A DNA stretch of 64,000 nt, from NCBI GenBank assembly GCA_017999915.1, contig JAGNKX010000023.1, positions 1-64,000 of the forward strand, read 5' to 3'. The stretch's first letter is position 1. Each line of letters begins with the position of its first letter. The DNA comes from Spirochaetota bacterium. Its GTDB lineage: Bacteria > Spirochaetota > UBA4802 > UBA5550. Shown here one piece after another: positions 26,822-34,175 of this stretch. Under the pieces are notes generated by a model. It worked only from the letters and a program-made list of their open reading frames with translations. It searched no databases and had not been told where the DNA came from. A program made the position numbers and the translations under genes.

Positions 26822-27175
26822 TTACACTTCGCAGATGCAACCCCGCATCCCGGCATCGTAAAGGTGCCCGCATGACTCGAACATGATGTATTTTGTCCGT
26901 ATTATAGGGATGTTGAGCTCCCGGGCGACTTCAATCGCCTGATCCTGGGGCGTTTTTCCGCGGCAAATGACGATCGCGGCGATATCAAGGGCGTATACGG
27001 TCCTGATCGATTGGGAGGTCGTCAGTCCGGTTATCAGCAGGCAGCCCGGACGGGCGAAAGCCAGCACGTCGCTCATCAAGTCCGCCGCGAAAGCGGTGGT
27101 CAGTTCCATGTTGAGCTTGTCATGGCCGACAAGGAACTCTCCGTTCAATACAATTCTAATTTCTTCAAGTGTCAC
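26822..27175 (-). CDS. DRTGG-domain protein, first gene of regulatory cassette
   Basis: 117 residues, DRTGG-like, with GTG start 27175 and GAGAGGA upstream. The C-terminal tail carries three cysteines (ESCGHLYDAGMRGCICEV), not expected in the fold, which could bind iron or zinc or act as a redox switch (inference). Spacing to the next gene is about 10 bp. It probably opens a five-gene operon with the genes to 24728. Confidence 0.78.
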   Translation of the reverse strand: MTLEEIRIVLNGEFLVGHDKLNMELTTAFAADLMSDVLAFARPGCLLITGLTTSQSIRTVYALDIAAIVICRGKTPQDQAIEVARELNIPIIRTKYIMFESCGHLYDAGMRGCICEV

Positions 27176-27291
27176 GTTTTATTATTCCTCTCAGTCGAAT
27201 GCCAGGGCATTCCAAACCGGCTCACGGGCCGTCGGCTGCTCTGCCTTCGGTTGATCTTGCCGGCATGGGCCCTTCTAGTGGACCGCCGCGA

Positions 27292-27450
27292 TCAGTATGT
27301 CGCCCCGCCGTCATCGTAGATCTTGCGCAACAGTTTCTTGTCAACCGTGGAGCCATCGACGAAATGGTTCGGCTCCGCCCCGCAATAGGGGCAATTTGAT
27401 TCGGGATCGGCAACCACTTCCCCGCAAATTCCGCAAACGATTTCCTTCAT
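27292..27450 (-). CDS. Small rubredoxin-like zinc-ribbon protein (52 aa)
   Basis: 52 residues, below common gene-calling cut-offs. It begins MKEIVCGICGEV and continues NCPYCGAEP, giving two CxxC knuckles like the C-terminal domain of rubrerythrin. GAGGAG lies about 8 nt before ATG 27450. It stands between rubrerythrin and the DRTGG cassette on the same strand. A likely role is an electron donor or metal-binding partner for rubrerythrin-type peroxide reduction. The fold is clear; the function is inferred. Confidence 0.72.
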   Translation of the reverse strand: MKEIVCGICGEVVADPESNCPYCGAEPNHFVDGSTVDKKLLRKIYDDGGATY

Positions 27451-27687
27451 ATCTGCATCTCCTCTCATCATAGAGAATTATTTGCGCTTTCTATAAATTC
27501 CGCTCAACGGAAGGATGCGGTGCATCCCGAAATCACGCCCTGCGCGGGCCGGGGAGGCTTCCTTCCACTGCGCCCGCCGCGATCAATCAGACCGGATCAA
27601 TATCTTGATCCGCGTGTTTACATGAAATTTCGCCCCTTCAGGGAATGATCTGGTTTTTGTAGTCAGGGGCCGCATTACAGTGCACTG

Positions 27688-27718
27688 CAAAAAACAATTG
27701 GGCTCCGCCAAGCCCAAT
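27688..27718 (-). terminator. Intrinsic terminator after rubrerythrin
   Basis: Stem ATTGGGCT/AGCCCAAT (27697-27704, 27711-27718) with loop CCGCCA, followed on the minus strand by a T-rich tract (27694-27688). The stem overlaps the rubrerythrin stop codon. Confidence 0.8.
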
Positions 27719-28185
27719 CAACCGCCGTCCGTCTGAGGAAAGGCCGTGTTGGAGTAAAGGTACTCGACCTTCTCCTTATGCTTCATTTCCTCGTTCGCCA
27801 TTCTGTAAAGCATATCCTTCACATCGCCGGCCGGCTGGATGTCCGCAAGACCCTTGTAGAAATTATAGGAGTTCAATTCGCGGTGCGCCGCCACGAGATA
27901 CACATCCTGACTGTGGATGTCCTTTTCTATATCCGGCTTATCCAGGTACTGGGCGATCTTGTAATCCACCACCTCGGTCATCCGCAGCGCGTTGGCCCCG
28001 ACCTTGCCGGTCTTGTATGATACGAGGAATTCCTTGTGCTTTCGTTCTTCAGCAGCGAGGAACTTCAACGCGTCTTTGGCGACATCGTCCCGTACGGTCT
28101 TTTCCAGCCCCACGTAGAAATCGTATGCCTCTTCCTCCCTCGTGATGGCTTTATCGAGAACATTCTCCAGGCTGATATTCTGCAT
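27718..28185 (-). CDS. Rubrerythrin-type ferritin-like protein
   Basis: 155 residues from ATG 28185 (GGAGGAG 4 nt upstream); the frame is open further to 28245. It is a four-helix diiron protein: REEEAYDFY in the first helix, AAEERKHKEFL, a middle HRELNSYNFY, and ANEEMKHKEKVEYLY in the last. It lacks the C-terminal rubredoxin domain, but a separate small rubredoxin-like protein is encoded at 27292-27450. It would reduce peroxide in the cytoplasm of an anaerobe. A promoter with an 8-12-8 palindrome lies upstream. Confidence 0.88.
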   Translation of the reverse strand: MQNISLENVLDKAITREEEAYDFYVGLEKTVRDDVAKDALKFLAAEERKHKEFLVSYKTGKVGANALRMTEVVDYKIAQYLDKPDIEKDIHSQDVYLVAAHRELNSYNFYKGLADIQPAGDVKDMLYRMANEEMKHKEKVEYLYSNTAFPQTDGG

Positions 28186-28306
28186 AGCGCTCCTCCATTT
28201 AAACGGTCGTGTCATGTAAAAAGGAATATGCTTACGCTCCGGCACCGGACCTTCCCGTTTGTCGGCCAGGCCGGCACTCTGAACAGTATAGCAGTAACCG
28301 CACCAT

Positions 28307-28346
28307 CTGTATTTATTCAGATATAAAAATACAGTATAAAAGTCAA
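28307..28346 (-). promoter_or_regulatory. Rubrerythrin promoter with palindromic operator
   Basis: TTGACT at 28346-28341 on the minus strand is followed by an inverted repeat CTGTATTT (28307-28314) / AAATACAG (28327-28334) covering the -10 region. An operator there would repress by blocking polymerase. A peroxide- or iron-responsive regulator is plausible, but the motif is not a clear Fur or PerR box. Confidence 0.55.
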
Positions 28347-28393
28347 CTTATTTTCACGAATTCAAACCGATGAAATGAGGCTGTCATAGCCAT

Positions 28394-28442
28394 AAAAAAA
28401 GGTCCGCTTCCCGTCATTTCAAGAAATAGCCGGGGGCGGACC
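28394..28442 (-). terminator. Strong hairpin terminator with no obvious gene upstream
   Basis: GGTCCGC (28401-28407) pairs with GCGGACC (28436-28442), with inner CCG/CGG and ATTTC/GAAAT pairs. The run of A at 28394-28400 is a T-tract on the minus strand. No minus-strand gene lies between it and the nfnA gene, so it may end a small RNA (see 28563-28654). Confidence 0.65.
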
Positions 28443-28562
28443 GATCACACATGCAGAACCTATTAAGGAAGGATGTCACTGTCGCAACTGATCTCTTTTT
28501 TCGTATCCCTCTGCTTTCAGAATATCTTCATTATCGATACGATATCATTTATGCTATATCAT

Positions 28563-28654
28563 CTTACGCTTCAACGCGTAAGACCTTATCGGGCTGGGAG
28601 ACTCCATTCACATAGGGGGGAAAGAGGCGTCCGTCATCTCCCAGCCCGGGTCTT
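28563..28654. ncRNA. Structured element, possible small RNA or leader
   Basis: Two adjoining perfect hairpins: CTTACGC/GCGTAAG (28563-28582), then a long stem of AAGACC and CGGGCTGGGAGA on the left (28580-28601, 4-nt TTAT bulge) with TCTCCCAGCCCG and GGTCTT on the right (28637-28654). The loop is 35 nt and purine-rich. It lies alone in a 720-bp gene-free region (28186-28906). Strand is undecided. On the minus strand a terminator follows at 28442-28394, favouring a small RNA of about 260 nt. I do not recognise a known family. Confidence 0.45.
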
Positions 28655-28872
28655 TTCAATACCAATAATAAACTGATTTTTTTCGTTCCGGTCAATCACA
28701 AAGAGAGGCTAAAACTTGGTAGCAGAAATCAGGGGCGCCGGCATCACGGTTTCAATGAAGGCTGATAGCGGCTCGTGACATGAGATCATTTCATTCCGCA
28801 CAGGGCCGCGGAAAGCAGACCGGAAAAAATTTATCGCCGATCAAGAAAAACAAACATGACGCCAATTATTTC

Positions 28873-28899
28873 TTGACACCATGGCACGCCATTTATAAT
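28873..28899 (+). promoter_or_regulatory. Promoter of nfnA, probably leaderless
   Basis: Consensus TTGACA (28873-28878) and TATAAT (28894-28899) with a 15-bp spacer. The expected start (+1) falls at 28906-28907, on the ATG itself, and no Shine-Dalgarno sequence is present. Confidence 0.65.
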
Positions 28900-28906
28900 C
28901 GGAACC

Positions 28907-29743
28907 ATGAATACAATACTTGAAAAAGAATTCCTCACTCCCCATGTCTTCCGCATGAAAGTGGAAGCCCCGGAGATCGCGCGCAAGAGAAAGGCCGGGC
29001 AGTTCATCATCCTCCGCGTCAGCGAAGCCGGAGAGCGGATACCCCTGACGATTGCCGACGGGGACCCGAAAGCCGGCTGGATAGAACTCGTCGTGCAGGC
29101 CGTTGGCAAGACAACGCAGGAGCTGTCCAAGCTCGAGCCCGGCACCTCCCTCACGGACCTGGCAGGCCCGCTGGGAAGGCCGACGCACATCGAAAAACTC
29201 GGCACCGTTGTCATGGTCGGCGGCGGCATCGGCATCGCGCCGGCGCATCCGATCGCCCAGGCGATGAAGGCTGCCGGCAACCGGGTCATCTCGATCCTGG
29301 GCGGCCGCACGAAGGACCTTGTCATCATGGAGAACAAGATGCGGGCCGCGAGCGACGAGGTTATCATCACCACCGACGACGGCTCCTACGGCGCGAAGGG
29401 CCTTGTAACCGACGCCATCAAAAAGCTTGTCGCCGACGGCGTGAAGATCGACCTGGTCATCGCGATCGGCCCTCCCATCATGATGAAATTCGTAAGCCAG
29501 CTCACGAAGGAATACGGAATCCCCACACAGGTGAGCCTGAACACCATCATGGTGGACGGCACCGGCATGTGCGGCGGTTGCCGCGTCACCGTGGGCACGG
29601 AGTCCAAGTTCGTGTGCGTTGACGGTCCCGAGTTCGACGGGCATCTCGTTAATTTTGACGAGATGATACAGCGTCTCGGCATGTACCGGGAGCATGAAAA
29701 GGAATCGATCGACCACGGCTGTAAAATAGGGCTTGATAAATAA
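28907..29743 (+). CDS. nfnA: NADH-dependent ferredoxin:NADP+ oxidoreductase, subunit alpha
   Basis: 278 residues, the family length. An FAD/NAD(P)-binding ferredoxin-reductase fold: KAGQFIILRV at about 29, nucleotide loop VGGGIGIAPAHPI at about 104-116, and a C-terminal [2Fe-2S] site with Cys222, Cys225 and Cys237. The preceding Asp217 (VDGTGMCGGC) is the probable fourth ligand, as known for NfnA. With NfnB it couples NADH and reduced ferredoxin to NADP+ by flavin-based bifurcation in the cytoplasm. The family start aligns with ATG 28907 even though there is no ribosome site. Confidence 0.92.
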   Translation: MNTILEKEFLTPHVFRMKVEAPEIARKRKAGQFIILRVSEAGERIPLTIADGDPKAGWIELVVQAVGKTTQELSKLEPGTSLTDLAGPLGRPTHIEKLGTVVMVGGGIGIAPAHPIAQAMKAAGNRVISILGGRTKDLVIMENKMRAASDEVIITTDDGSYGAKGLVTDAIKKLVADGVKIDLVIAIGPPIMMKFVSQLTKEYGIPTQVSLNTIMVDGTGMCGGCRVTVGTESKFVCVDGPEFDGHLVNFDEMIQRLGMYREHEKESIDHGCKIGLDK

Positions 29744-29777
29744 TTTATTTATCTCGTTCCCATATCCAATCGAAGCC

Positions 29778-29815
29778 CCGCGGCTGAAATCCCCCCGGGG
29801 GAAATTCCGCCGCGG
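29778..29815 (+). other. Intercistronic GC-rich hairpin between nfnA and nfnB
   Basis: CCGCGGC (29778-29784) pairs with GCCGCGG (29809-29815), with an inner CCCC/GGGG pairing, in the 144-bp nfnA-nfnB gap. There is no T-tract, so it is more likely an mRNA stability or processing element than a terminator. Confidence 0.5.
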
Positions 29816-29887
29816 CAGCTTGAAGCGCCATTTAATTCAGTAACCCCCAGCCGGGGGACCGGGCGGGGCGGAGGAGCATTTAACCAT

Positions 29888-31324
29888 ATGGAAAAAAAAG
29901 AACTTACCAACAAAGAACGGCTCGCGCTGCCCCAGCAGAAGATGCCCGAACAGACCCCGGCGGAGCGGATCCGCAACGTCAACGAGGTGCCTCTCGGCTT
30001 CACCGAGGAAATGGCGATCGCCGAAGCGGAGCGCTGCCTCCAGTGCAAGAACGCTCCCTGCGTGAAAGGATGCCCGGTATCGGTTAACATCCCGACCTTC
30101 ATCCAGCTCATCACCGAGAAGAAGTTCGGCGAAGCTGCGGCGGCCATCAAAGTAACCAACGTGCTTCCCGCCGTGTGCGGCAGGGTCTGCCCCCAGGAAG
30201 AGCAGTGCCAGAAGCCCTGCACCGTGGGCAAGAGCCTCAAGTCCGTGGATAAAGCGGTCCAGATCGGCAAGCTCGAGCGTTTCGTGGCCGACTGGGAGAT
30301 GAGCCAGAAATCGATTGCTATCCCTGAAATAAAGAAGAGTACCGGCAAGAAAATCGCCGTAATAGGCTGCGGCCCCGCGGGCATTACCGTCGCTGCCGAC
30401 TGCCGCCGCGAAGGCCATGACGTGACCATCTTCGAGGCCCTGCACAAGCCCGGCGGAGTATTGGCCTACGGAATCCCGGAATTCCGCCTTCCCAAGCGGA
30501 TCGTGGGACGCGAGGTGGACAACCTCACCCGCATGGGCGTCAACGTGCGGATGAACATGGTCATCGGCAAGGTATATACCATCGACGAGCTCATGGCAGA
30601 CGGATACGACGCCGTCTTCGTCGGCACCGGCGCCGGCCTCCCCATGTTCCTGAACATCCCGGGCGAGAACCTGAACGGCGTCTATTCAGCCAACGAATAC
30701 CTCACCAGGGCCAACCTGATGCAGTCATATTCATTTCCGAACACGGATACCCCGATCCTGCGCGCGAAGAACGTCGCGGTCTTCGGCGGCGGCAACGTCG
30801 CCATGGACTCGGCGCGCACCGCCCTCCGGCTTGGCGCGGACAACGTATACCTCGTATACCGCCGCTCGAAGGAGGAGATGCCTGCCCGTAAAGAGGAAGT
30901 GCACCACGCCGAGGAAGAAGGCGTCAAGCTGAACCTGCTGCAGAACCCGGTCCGTTTCATCGGCAACGACAAGGGATGGGTCACCGGCGTCGAGTGCCTG
31001 CGCATGGAACTGGGAGAGCCTGACGACTCCGGCCGTCGGCGTCCCGTCGCGGTAAAGGGAAGCGAGTTCGTGATACCGGTCGAGGCCTGCATCGTGTCGA
31101 TCGGGAACGCGTCGAACCCGCTCATACCCCACACGACGCCCGACATCAACGTCACCAAGTGGGGCAACATCATAGCCGACGAGGAGACCCTTAAGACCAG
31201 CAAGAAGGGGGTCTTCGCGGGAGGCGACATCGTCCTCGGCGCCGCCACGGTCATCCTCGCCATGGGACAGGGCCGCAAGGCCGCCCGGGCCATCAACGAT
31301 TACCTGGCCACGGGAACGTGGTAA
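29888..31324 (+). CDS. nfnB: NADH-dependent ferredoxin:NADP+ oxidoreductase, subunit beta
   Basis: 478 residues, GltD-like. An N-terminal two-cluster [4Fe-4S] domain (CLQCKNAPCVKGCP near 49-62, CGRVCPQEEQCQKPC) is followed by an FAD fold (VIGCGPAGITVAAD near 160) and an NAD(P) fold (VFGGGNVAMDSARTALRLGA). The C-terminus has FAGGDIVLGAATVILAMGQG. Together with NfnA it holds the bifurcating FAD. GGAGGAG lies about 12 nt before ATG 29888. It resembles the C-terminal half of the NuoF fusion at 20374, so the window holds two GltD-type modules of related function. A bidirectional terminator follows. Confidence 0.93.
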   Translation: MEKKELTNKERLALPQQKMPEQTPAERIRNVNEVPLGFTEEMAIAEAERCLQCKNAPCVKGCPVSVNIPTFIQLITEKKFGEAAAAIKVTNVLPAVCGRVCPQEEQCQKPCTVGKSLKSVDKAVQIGKLERFVADWEMSQKSIAIPEIKKSTGKKIAVIGCGPAGITVAADCRREGHDVTIFEALHKPGGVLAYGIPEFRLPKRIVGREVDNLTRMGVNVRMNMVIGKVYTIDELMADGYDAVFVGTGAGLPMFLNIPGENLNGVYSANEYLTRANLMQSYSFPNTDTPILRAKNVAVFGGGNVAMDSARTALRLGADNVYLVYRRSKEEMPARKEEVHHAEEEGVKLNLLQNPVRFIGNDKGWVTGVECLRMELGEPDDSGRRRPVAVKGSEFVIPVEACIVSIGNASNPLIPHTTPDINVTKWGNIIADEETLKTSKKGVFAGGDIVLGAATVILAMGQGRKAARAINDYLATGTW

Positions 31325-31356
31325 GTCGTCCCATCTCCTTTTTATTTTTATAGAAA

Positions 31357-31383
31357 AGGGCTTACCTTATTTTGGTAAGCCCT
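31357..31383. terminator. Bidirectional terminator between nfnB and lipoprotein gene
   Basis: Perfect 10-bp stem AGGGCTTACC/GGTAAGCCCT with a 7-nt loop. The T-tract is better on the minus strand (AAAA on the left). Confidence 0.75.
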
Positions 31384-31417
31384 CACTGTTTACATGCATA
31401 TCGGAAATGTTTTGTTC

Positions 31418-31810
31418 TTATTGATTACAGGTGAGCGTAGTTGTTTGTCCGGTAGTAACCGGTATGTTCGTGAACATCCAGCCCCCGGTATACCTTGTAT
31501 CCATCACTCCTACATCATACGTGCCTGGAGCGACCCGGAATTTTTGTGACCCATATTGATAAATAATTCCCAAAAGCAAATCACTCCCCCAGGATGAGTT
31601 TGTTGATAGAGAAATTTTTACTAGGTCTATTTGATAACTTGAATTATTGTAGATACTAATCGTACTATTCATCGAGTCAGCAATTGACAACAGCAGCAAT
31701 GTCTGGTCACTGTTGTCACTTTTTTTCTCAAAGCAAGCTAAGTTAAAAAGCGGCGACAGCACTGCCATGAGCAGAACAATAGAAAACTTTACGGTAATCC
31801 CCTTTATCAT
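31418..31810 (-). CDS. Small predicted lipoprotein, unknown function
   Basis: 130 residues from ATG 31810 (GGGGAAG 5-6 nt upstream); a GTG at 31816 is possible. A signal peptide ends in a lipobox (FNLAC), so the mature protein is probably membrane-anchored at about Cys28. The mature part is a beta-rich domain with PGTYDVGVMD, resembling small surface-exposed beta-sandwich repeats. Not recognised further. The gene and its surroundings (31400-32160) are clearly AT-richer than their neighbours, which suggests a different origin or relaxed constraint. Confidence 0.65.
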   Translation of the reverse strand: MIKGITVKFSIVLLMAVLSPLFNLACFEKKSDNSDQTLLLLSIADSMNSTISIYNNSSYQIDLVKISLSTNSSWGSDLLLGIIYQYGSQKFRVAPGTYDVGVMDTRYTGGWMFTNIPVTTGQTTTLTCNQ

Positions 31811-31907
31811 ATTCACTTCCCCATTTTTTTAAAATTTTTTCTCTCTGACATTTTTTCATGCAAAAATTTTTTTTTGTCAAATAATAAAATGATAATTAAA
31901 AATAATA

Positions 31908-32021
31908 CATGAAGGAAATAATCGCAAACCTGTTTTCCATGGTCTTTTTCATACTATCCCTATATTTCAATTCAAGGGCGAAGGTTTCACTTCCGAAACA
32001 CTCCGCCATATCCTTGAGATA
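31908..32021 (-). pseudogene. Decayed fragment of the FlgT-like/LPP20-type gene at 32633
   Basis: The minus strand encodes 38 codons matching the C-terminal part of the protein at 32633-33997, 27 of 38 residues identical (for example DMAECF, FALE, KYRD). In-frame stops flank the match on both sides: a TAA just upstream and one four codons downstream. No start, ribosome site or other part of the gene is present. The best explanation is a tandem duplicate reduced to a remnant. It fills an otherwise gene-free stretch, 31811-32206. Confidence 0.75.
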
Positions 32022-32150
32022 TTATTGTTCTATCACCGCAAATATCTATTATAGCGCCATCATTATAAAGGTTATGATTTTACCATCGAACTGAAATCTG
32101 ATGAGAGCTGGGATATTATAACTGATTATTAAACAGTTTATTTTTAGACA

Positions 32151-32183
32151 AAAAAAAGCCTGCTTCTTCAAGCAGGCTTTTTT
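32151..32183. terminator. Terminator after small membrane protein gene
   Basis: Perfect stem AAAAAAGCCTGCTT/AAGCAGGCTTTTTT with a 4-nt loop; symmetrical A/T tracts allow both directions. It lies 24 bp past the stop at 32207. Confidence 0.85.
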
Positions 32184-32206
32184 CTATCTTTAATGGCCAA
32201 AAGTTT

Positions 32207-32617
32207 TCACCGCGACGCATAGAATTTCTTCACTTCCTCGTCTCTCAGAAGTATGACCAGGATCAACAAGGGATAGACAAGGCTTATGGTGACGGCAAAT
32301 ATCCATACCATGATACCGCCGATCCCGCCCGTTAGCACCATGTAAAGGGTCCTGACAACGGCAAGGCCGATCGATATGAAGGCATAATAGAGGTTCAGAT
32401 GGAGGGCCACTGCCTTGTTCATCATGAGAAGGATCCCCGCCGCGAGGAGCAGGATGCCCAGGAGCGCTCCCGCAATCAGTATTATATTGTAAAAATCCCC
32501 CACGAACACATGCATAGAAGTCCAGAACCGCAGGCTGGACATGGCGAGCGCGCCAAAGACAATATCAAGTATTCCAAAAACAGTGGCCACCGTGGGCCTT
32601 GCGCCGGCGTTTGTCAT
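32207..32617 (-). CDS. Small four-helix membrane protein, unknown function
   Basis: 136 residues with four predicted transmembrane helices (about 10-28, 42-66, 72-96 and 103-124) and short loops, ending in the charged tail RDEEVKKFYASR. No conserved catalytic residues are evident. It follows the exported protein gene (32633) with a 15-bp gap and probably shares its transcript. Function unknown. Confidence 0.65.
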   Translation of the reverse strand: MTNAGARPTVATVFGILDIVFGALAMSSLRFWTSMHVFVGDFYNIILIAGALLGILLLAAGILLMMNKAVALHLNLYYAFISIGLAVVRTLYMVLTGGIGGIMVWIFAVTISLVYPLLILVILLRDEEVKKFYASR

Positions 32618-32632
32618 TGATTCCTCCCAATG

Positions 32633-33997
32633 TCACTTCACGATTTTTTTAAGGTACGACCTGATCGAGGCCCTTTGCCCGGGATCGATCTTTTCAAAGG
32701 ACTTTCCCTGCACGTCATGGATCTTCTGGCCTTCTTCGCTGATATTGACCGACATGAAGGATATCATCGCGAGCCTGTTCTCCACGCTCTTTTTCACGGT
32801 GTCCCTGTATTTCATTTCAAGGGCGAAGGCTTCCCTGTCGAAACACTCCGCCATGTCAGCGAGATATTTCATAGAGCGCGGATCCGTGCTCGTCAAATTG
32901 AGCGCCACGTCGATGCTGTACTCGCTCTCCCTGACCTCGGGCTTTATCCAGCCCGATACGGGCAGGCGCAGCTCGATGCTCTTCGCGTCTATGGCGCTTA
33001 TATCCATGCTCGATGACGGGATCGAAAAGGATATGCTGATCTGTCCGTAATTGCTCCCTCCCTGCTTGTAGGTGCTGACGATCAGCACCAGGGTGCCGGA
33101 CATGCCGATCAGCTTCTTTTCGCTTTCGAGGAGGGTATTGGCCTTTTTGAGCGCCGCAGCCGAATCCGCAAGGTCGCGGTCGGACACCTCTTTCATTTCC
33201 CTGTTCAGTATATTGATCGAAGTGCCGCCACCCAGGGACGCGGTCATGGTCAGCTTTTCCAGGGTGATGGACCGTGTATCATTTTTCCCGGTGCCGGGGT
33301 TCTTGAACCTGATATCGAGGTTCGCATTGCGGTGCTCCAGGAAGTATACCACGTCGTCGATGTACCGTGACGACGCCATGTTCTTCGGATCGATGGTCTC
33401 CGTCATCATGATCAGGTTGGCCAGTCCCGACTTGGTGATGCGCGGCTTTATCCATCCGCCCTTCGGGAGCCTGATCTGGATCGAGTCGATCTCAATGGTG
33501 GGATCGTTGATCATGACCATGATGGTCGTCGTGAGGTTGTAGAACCGGTTGCCGCTCGTCATGGCCGACGCTATGATCGTAAAGGTGCTGAAAAGGTTCT
33601 TCTCCACGAACCTGGAAAGGCGCTGGCTGAAGGCGTCATCGAGCTTTTCGCCAGCCACCTCGGCCTCGATCTCCACGGAATAGATGCCGTCTTCGGTCTT
33701 CTCGCCGAGCACCTTGTAGTTCTTCACATACCCTTCGGACTCGCTCAGGATCTTGCTGTAGGTCATCTCGAAGTTCTCGACCTTCGATTTGGCCTTTATG
33801 TACACGCCCACGGCCTTCTGCAGGGCGCTTTTAAAGGCCTCGGTGAGGGCGTCGCGCTTGGCCTTCGGCAGGTCGTTGTTCACGATAAGGGCTTCGCCCT
33901 TGCCCTTGTATTTCTTGGCGTCCTCGCCCATGGAAAGAGCGGGAAACAGAAGCGCCGCAACAAGAACAGCTGTCACGACAGACGCGATTCTTTTCAT
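32633..33997 (-). CDS. Exported LPP20/FlgT N-terminal-like protein
   Basis: 454 residues from ATG 33997 (AAAGGAGA upstream); the frame is open to 34036. A signal peptide of about 24 residues ends in SMGEDAKK. Residues about 30-120 resemble the FlgT-N/LPP20 domain: repeated AKRDALTEAFKSALQKAVGVYI, then the strand pattern of ESEGYVKNYKVL and IYSVEIEAEV. The long C-terminal part is not recognised. It is likely periplasmic or outer-membrane associated. FlgT-type domains occur in flagellar basal-body and lipoprotein assembly, but no flagellar genes are nearby, so the role is open. A fragment of a second copy lies at 31908-32021. Confidence 0.65.
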   Translation of the reverse strand: MKRIASVVTAVLVAALLFPALSMGEDAKKYKGKGEALIVNNDLPKAKRDALTEAFKSALQKAVGVYIKAKSKVENFEMTYSKILSESEGYVKNYKVLGEKTEDGIYSVEIEAEVAGEKLDDAFSQRLSRFVEKNLFSTFTIIASAMTSGNRFYNLTTTIMVMINDPTIEIDSIQIRLPKGGWIKPRITKSGLANLIMMTETIDPKNMASSRYIDDVVYFLEHRNANLDIRFKNPGTGKNDTRSITLEKLTMTASLGGGTSINILNREMKEVSDRDLADSAAALKKANTLLESEKKLIGMSGTLVLIVSTYKQGGSNYGQISISFSIPSSSMDISAIDAKSIELRLPVSGWIKPEVRESEYSIDVALNLTSTDPRSMKYLADMAECFDREAFALEMKYRDTVKKSVENRLAMISFMSVNISEEGQKIHDVQGKSFEKIDPGQRASIRSYLKKIVK

Positions 33998-34175
33998 CTG
34001 TATCTCCTTTGACCAATCTCTCTGTTCGTATATCAAGACAAATAAATTTTAAGGCCCCTGTCCACTATTTTTCCTGTTGACAGGTTCCGGAATTGCTTCA
34101 TATAAACGGAATTGTGTCAAAAAAATAAAGATGCATTCCCACATAGGGACTGCATCCATAAACAAGAAGGTTACC

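Noticed and set aside
28563-28654. tRNA-Sec or SRP RNA in the structured region
   Set aside because: No cloverleaf, no acceptor pairing with CCA or discriminator, and no SRP consensus loop; left as an unassigned structure.
31909-32094. 61-codon plus-strand frame starting MKEIIANLFSM
   Set aside because: It is antisense to a decayed minus-strand gene fragment; the similarity to 32753 is explained by that duplication.
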